Part shown: positions 59,649 through 64,000 of the stretch, piece after piece
Position numbering within the stretch: position 1 is the first letter of the stretch
How the letters are laid out: each line of letters starts with the position of its first letter
Program-made: the position numbers and the translations under genes
From: Barnesiella sp.
GTDB taxonomy: Bacteria; Bacteroidota; Bacteroidia; Bacteroidales; Muribaculaceae
DNA length: 64,000 nt
Reading direction: 5' to 3'
NCBI GenBank assembly: GCA_014801075.1
Contig: JAAVEW010000023.1
Location: 89,374-153,373, forward strand
The notes under the pieces: generated by a model
Told to the model about the DNA's origin: nothing
Databases searched by the model: none
Seen by the model: the letters and a program-made list of their open reading frames with translations, nothing else

Positions 59649-62600
59649 ATGAAAAAGTATTTGCTTTTGATGGCCTTGTTGCTAAGTTTCGGCCTCTCTG
59701 CATTTGCAGACACGCCGGCTTACACATGTCTATTCGGGTCAGATTACAATTCCGACAAAATCAGTAGTTACACTAACTCATGGTCTGCTACCAATGAGGG
59801 ATTCACCTGGAATATTACTAATTTCAACAATAACAACAATGGTTGGAAGTATGTAAAATGTGGTTCAAAAAATGCAGCGTCAATAGCTACAATTACCACT
59901 TCTGATGCTATTCCGGTGACTATTACTAAAGTTGAAGTTGTAATAGATGCAATTACTGCAAATAATGTAAACTCAATTACCCTTAAAACATCAACTTCAG
60001 GAGATTTCTCTAATCCGAAAGAGTCTAAGGAAATAGCTAAAGCTAAAGGTACTCAGACGGTAACGTTAGATAATCCGGCTGAAAATCTTTATTATCAGCT
60101 ATCATTTGATTGTAATAAATCGTCCAATGGTATAGTACAGGTAAGTAAAGTAGTGTACTATGCCGGCGAAGCGACCCCTAAAGTGCCCGGAGAGCCGAAG
60201 TTTACTGTTGACGGTAAGACTGTTAGCGGTAGCTATGAGGCGGATTGGTTTGAGACGGTAACCGTAGAGGTGAGCAGCGAGAATGCCGAGTCGCTTACTT
60301 TTACTTCGCCTGCAGGTATCGGCACTGTGGCCGGTAACATTTACACCTTGGCAAGTATCAAGTCGAATACCACGATTACCGTTTACGGTACTAACGAGGT
60401 TGGCAACTCAGCGGAAAAGACACTCAACGTCACCTTCAAGCCTGTTCCCTCGAGTGTCGACGCGCCGGTGTTCAACTTCGGCGGAACAACGGTCAGTAAC
60501 GAAGTTGAGGTGAAAGCCGGTTCGGAGATTACAATCACCACTCCGACAGCCAACTCCGAGCTTACTATCTCTGCTACTCCCGCCGATGCAGCCGTAATCA
60601 ACGGCACTTCGGTTACTATCAACGCAGCATGTACGCTGACTGCCACAGCAAGTATTGCCGACAAGACAGCGACATCAGCCCTCGTGGTTAATATCAAGGA
60701 GGAAGCTCCCGCCCCTACCGGAGCATTCAAACTCCTCACCGACCTCTCTACCCTCAAAGAAGGTATGGAGGTTATCCTTGCGTATGACAACATTGCAGTT
60801 TCCAAATTAGACGGCAGCAAGTTCTCTCCTGCAACAATAACGCTCAATGATACTAAAGATATCATTACCGATAACGGTGATGCTTATATCTTCACTATCT
60901 CAAATGATACAAACGGTTGGTATTTTGAAGGACCGGAAGGTTATATTAATGCGACAGATGGCAAGACAGACGTAGGTTACAAACCTAAAAAAGCAGACGC
61001 TAAGCCGATTAAGATTTCAAAATATGATAAAGGTGGTTATAAATTAACATTTGTCTTTGATCCAACTAAAACCAGTACTCGTGCTCTTTGTTGGTCTCCA
61101 TCTAACAGTTGTTTTAGACACTATACCCCATCCACCTCCTATCTATGTCCCAACATCTACTATCGCGATAGCGCGGTTGAAGCTCCCGTGTTTGAGGTAG
61201 CTGAGAATGCTACTTTCGAGATTGGCAGCGATGGCAAGAAGTATTACACCAATCCCTTTGATGTTACTTTGACCTCAGGCACTGAGGGCGCTACAATCCA
61301 TTACAGCATCGACGGCGGCGACGAGCTTTCAGGCGACAGCCCCGTGACCATCACTGTAAGCAACTCGCAGTCAATCGTGGCCTACGCCACCAAGGATGGT
61401 ATGGCCGAAAGCGAAACCGTAGCCAAGAGCTACGCTCTGCGCACCGCACGCCCCGCTATCGTATGCAACGACCCCGAAGAGGCTGAGTCAAAGACCGTAA
61501 CAATCAGCTCGGCCACCAACGGCGCTTACGTGCAGTATTCTCTCGACAACGGCACTACATGGAGCGAACCCGTGCAGGACGCCATTGTGCTTACATTCAA
61601 CGAAATGGGCAAGACTGTCAACATTCTCGCCCGCGCTTACTCCGACTTCGACGCCGAGGGTGAATACTCCGAGACCGTCGAAAATCAGGTTGCAATCTAT
61701 CCCGCAATGAAGTGGCAGCCGTTTGAACTGCTCACTGATGTCACCATGCTTGTGCCCGGCGACGAGATTATCTTCGTATCGGCCAAGTATGACATGGCCC
61801 TTGCTCCCTACGTCTCCGGCGCCCGCAACTGTAGGGCAGCCGACATTGTCAAGACCGATGCCGATGGCACTCCCATAGTGCGTCTCGACCCCGCGAGCGA
61901 GGCTGTAGGTATCTACAAGGTTGAGAGAACCGACGACGGTATGTACCGCTTCAAGGGTACTTTCCACGGCGGTTACCTCGCGGCAGTCGCCGGCAACGAC
62001 AACCTGCTCCACTGCCACACCGACGCCGAGATGACCGAGAACGATGCCTCGGAGGCAACCGTGATTGTTGACCCCGCTACCGGCGAGGCTACCATCACAT
62101 TTGCAGGCGAAGGCGTCACCCACAACACCATGCGCTTCTACAACGGCAACGGCTCGCTGTTCAGCTGCTACGACCTCTCCGAGGGCAACACTTCGACCAC
62201 CGAGGTCAGCATATACCGCCGCGGTGCAGCCGCCGAGTATGCTCCCCGTCCCGTGGCTATGCCGCAGGAGGGTGTATATGACGAGGGCGAAATCAGCGAG
62301 GTGACACTGCAGTGCCTCGATGCCGACGGCAATGCCATCACCGACTCCTCACTGAGCATCTACTACACTCTCGACGGCAGCGATCCCCGCATGGGCGGCA
62401 AGCTCTACACAGCTCCCATCCCCGTGAGCGACAACATGACAGTGCGCGCCTACGCCACTATGGACGGCTGCTTCGACAGCCCCTCGCTCATCGCAAGCTA
62501 CGATATATTCCGTCCCGGCAAGGAGTATCGCCGCGTCACCCCCGCCGAGATGCGTCAGCTCAAGGCCAACGACGACATCATCATACTCGGTTCGCCGAGC

Positions 62601-64000
62601 AATGAGGAGACAGTCTACGCCCTCTCACGCATGCAGAAAGGCAACGACAAGGACTCTTACCGCGAGGCAGTGCGCCTTGACAACGTGGTCAAGAGCGACG
62701 GCCGCATCGTCATCAACAAGAAGGACGTGCAGGTGCTCACTCTCATTCCCGCCCTCGACTACTACACCAACGGCGGTTATGACTGGCGACTCTATGCATC
62801 GGGTTCGAGCGTAGGCAGCGACTACAACCTCGACGGCTACCTGCTGGCCCGCGACAATAACAACGCTCTCGAGACCGAGCGCATCGACACCCCCGCAAGC
62901 GAACTCCTCCCCGACACTGACGTGCGCTTCCTCTCGCAGGCTGCCGACGGCCGTGGCAACGAGTACGGCGGTATCACCGCGCAGTTCGGTTCGGCTTCAG
63001 GCAATGAGGAAACCTATCCCAAGCTGATGGCGCTGACCCGCAGCGGCGACGGTTACCGTTTCGACGTCCGTTCGGATGCCGACTTCAAGGGCGCTGCAGC
63101 TTCAAGCTGGTACGTATCGGTGTTCAAAATCTTTGATAAGAACCACCTCTACGCTCCCTCGTTCAGCAACCTCGACCTGCGTATCACCGAGGAGACTCCC
63201 ATCGAAATCACTTCGCCCAACACCGACAACAACCCCGAAACCGAGATATGGTATTCAATCAACGGCGGTTCTGACTGGATTCTCTACAACGGTCCGTTCA
63301 CCGTCTCAGGCGAAGGTGAGTTCACCCTGCTGGCCCGCGCCCGCAACGCCGCTCTCGAAGGTGGCGACAGCGAGGGCTACAGCGAAACCGTTTCGCAGAC
63401 CTACGTCATCACTTTCGACGAAGTGTTTGAACTCGTGACCGATGCCTCCACCCTCAAGGAGAACGACCGCATCGTATTCGTCAACGCAATACCGATGAAT
63501 GACGACCACATTGAAGGCACTGCTTCTATAGACTTGGGTACAGGATGGTTTAGCCCCACCGAAATTGACGGCGGCAAATTCAAAGCTGAATGTGTCAATG
63601 TGTTTGACAATAATGAAATCCCGCAGTTGGTATCAGTGCCAAGTGATTCAAAGATTCAGGTGTTCCGCCTCGAATATGACACATCGGCTGCTAATCCCGA
63701 GCGCCCCTGGCTTCTCAATGCCGGTGTCGATGAAGATGGCGATGCTCGATATCTTTATAGTAGCAGCGCCAAGTATCTTGCGTTCAAAAATCTCCCGGAT
63801 AATATTTCGGAACGCCAGTATATGAATGTGGGCTTCGACATAAGCACTGTATCTGACTATAAGTCATATAGAACTTCAAATGGTACAAGCTTCGGTTCCG
63901 GTACTAAGGACGAAGACAAAATAGCAGTAGAATATAACGCATTTGTTTCGTTCAACGGTACTTCAATTTCCAATACCGTACGATTTAACCCCACCGGTTC
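59649..64000 (+). CDS. Giant secreted modular protein, CHB_HEX_C-like repeats (3' truncated)
   Basis: Open from ATG at 59649 to the window end: 1450 codons, no stop. Signal peptide at residues 1-20 (MKKYLLLMALLLSFGLSAFA). After a 180-residue N-terminal beta domain come immunoglobulin-like stretches, then at least four copies of a module starting near residues 360, 692, 960 and 1260, each with a phrase like FELLTDVTMLVPGDEIIFV (the 960 copy diverged). Between them sit chitobiase/hexosaminidase C-terminal-like domains (GATIHYSIDGG near 549, SIYYTLDGSDPRMGG near 904, EIWYSINGG near 1199). The first 1.5 kb is more AT-rich than the rest. Likely surface-exposed; a C-terminal sorting domain would lie outside the window. 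Function unknown. Confidence 0.85.
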   Translation, partial: MKKYLLLMALLLSFGLSAFADTPAYTCLFGSDYNSDKISSYTNSWSATNEGFTWNITNFNNNNNGWKYVKCGSKNAASIATITTSDAIPVTITKVEVVIDAITANNVNSITLKTSTSGDFSNPKESKEIAKAKGTQTVTLDNPAENLYYQLSFDCNKSSNGIVQVSKVVYYAGEATPKVPGEPKFTVDGKTVSGSYEADWFETVTVEVSSENAESLTFTSPAGIGTVAGNIYTLASIKSNTTITVYGTNEVGNSAEKTLNVTFKPVPSSVDAPVFNFGGTTVSNEVEVKAGSEITITTPTANSELTISATPADAAVINGTSVTINAACTLTATASIADKTATSALVVNIKEEAPAPTGAFKLLTDLSTLKEGMEVILAYDNIAVSKLDGSKFSPATITLNDTKDIITDNGDAYIFTISNDTNGWYFEGPEGYINATDGKTDVGYKPKKADAKPIKISKYDKGGYKLTFVFDPTKTSTRALCWSPSNSCFRHYTPSTSYLCPNIYYRDSAVEAPVFEVAENATFEIGSDGKKYYTNPFDVTLTSGTEGATIHYSIDGGDELSGDSPVTITVSNSQSIVAYATKDGMAESETVAKSYALRTARPAIVCNDPEEAESKTVTISSATNGAYVQYSLDNGTTWSEPVQDAIVLTFNEMGKTVNILARAYSDFDAEGEYSETVENQVAIYPAMKWQPFELLTDVTMLVPGDEIIFVSAKYDMALAPYVSGARNCRAADIVKTDADGTPIVRLDPASEAVGIYKVERTDDGMYRFKGTFHGGYLAAVAGNDNLLHCHTDAEMTENDASEATVIVDPATGEATITFAGEGVTHNTMRFYNGNGSLFSCYDLSEGNTSTTEVSIYRRGAAAEYAPRPVAMPQEGVYDEGEISEVTLQCLDADGNAITDSSLSIYYTLDGSDPRMGGKLYTAPIPVSDNMTVRAYATMDGCFDSPSLIASYDIFRPGKEYRRVTPAEMRQLKANDDIIILGSPSNEETVYALSRMQKGNDKDSYREAVRLDNVVKSDGRIVINKKDVQVLTLIPALDYYTNGGYDWRLYASGSSVGSDYNLDGYLLARDNNNALETERIDTPASELLPDTDVRFLSQAADGRGNEYGGITAQFGSASGNEETYPKLMALTRSGDGYRFDVRSDADFKGAAASSWYVSVFKIFDKNHLYAPSFSNLDLRITEETPIEITSPNTDNNPETEIWYSINGGSDWILYNGPFTVSGEGEFTLLARARNAALEGGDSEGYSETVSQTYVITFDEVFELVTDASTLKENDRIVFVNAIPMNDDHIEGTASIDLGTGWFSPTEIDGGKFKAECVNVFDNNEIPQLVSVPSDSKIQVFRLEYDTSAANPERPWLLNAGVDEDGDARYLYSSSAKYLAFKNLPDNISERQYMNVGFDISTVSDYKSYRTSNGTSFGSGTKDEDKIAVEYNAFVSFNGTSISNTVRFNPTG

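Overview
The window reads as a GC-rich Bacteroidales chromosome, most likely Muribaculaceae or a close relative. Four things point there: type IX secretion (T9SS) genes porU and porV side by side; Bacteroidota families such as DUF3256, DUF3316, PduO next to a CorC-type protein, and rex beside an FAH-like gene; promoters of the Bacteroidota type (TTTG or TTG, 18-20 bases, then TAnnTTTG) ahead of many transcription units; and surface proteins with C-terminal or repeat modules typical of the order. The family-level placement is inference. I saw no prophage, insertion-sequence transposase, CRISPR array or rRNA.

Layout. 1-8.3 kb: the end of a BamA/TamA-like outer-membrane protein, a phosphoglycolate-phosphatase-like HAD enzyme, a lipoprotein S41 peptidase, a DUF3316 protein overlapping topoisomerase IV subunit A, and waaA (Kdo transferase). 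8.3-13.3 kb: gltX behind tRNA-Val, a YoeB-type toxin-antitoxin pair, tRNA-Tyr, ribH, a truncated PfkB-like kinase and an SIS-domain arabinose-5-phosphate isomerase candidate. 13.4-21.3 kb: a tight cluster of a metal ABC permease, a GH25 muramidase and a full-length PorU-like C25 protease, then an M6 metalloprotease. 21.3-32.5 kb: aroA with a small membrane partner, a MalY/PatB aminotransferase, a carbonic anhydrase, a polytopic membrane protein, a Ca/Na antiporter, PduO, CorC-like, LptC, an outer-membrane protein and coaX. 32.8-37.1 kb: a DEAD-box helicase, DUF3256, xseA and xseB. 37.1-43.9 kb: ispF, porV, the porV-linked porU, an FAH-like gene and rex. 44.3-58.9 kb: a PpiD-like foldase, mfd, a FemAB/GNAT-like protein, pnp, an iron alcohol dehydrogenase, a TPM-domain protein, dgt and hflX. 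59.6 kb to the end: the first 1450 codons of a very large secreted modular protein that runs out of the window.

Themes. Envelope work dominates: LPS (waaA, an SIS isomerase feeding Kdo, lptC), outer-membrane assembly (TamL-like, PpiD-like) and T9SS (porV, two PorU-like proteases, plausible cargo such as the M6 protease). The most unusual points are the second PorU-like protease packed three bases behind a muramidase gene, and the giant modular protein. Intergenic DNA carries several dispersed repeat families: a 25-base GC-rich unit, a 26-base unit arranged as inverted pairs, an ATTATGA-type microsatellite, 9-base GTCGGAC repeats, and AT-rich tandem repeats with 15-35 base periods.

All assignments come from reading the sequence without database searches. 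Start codons were chosen from alignable family starts, promoter positions and overlaps with neighbours.
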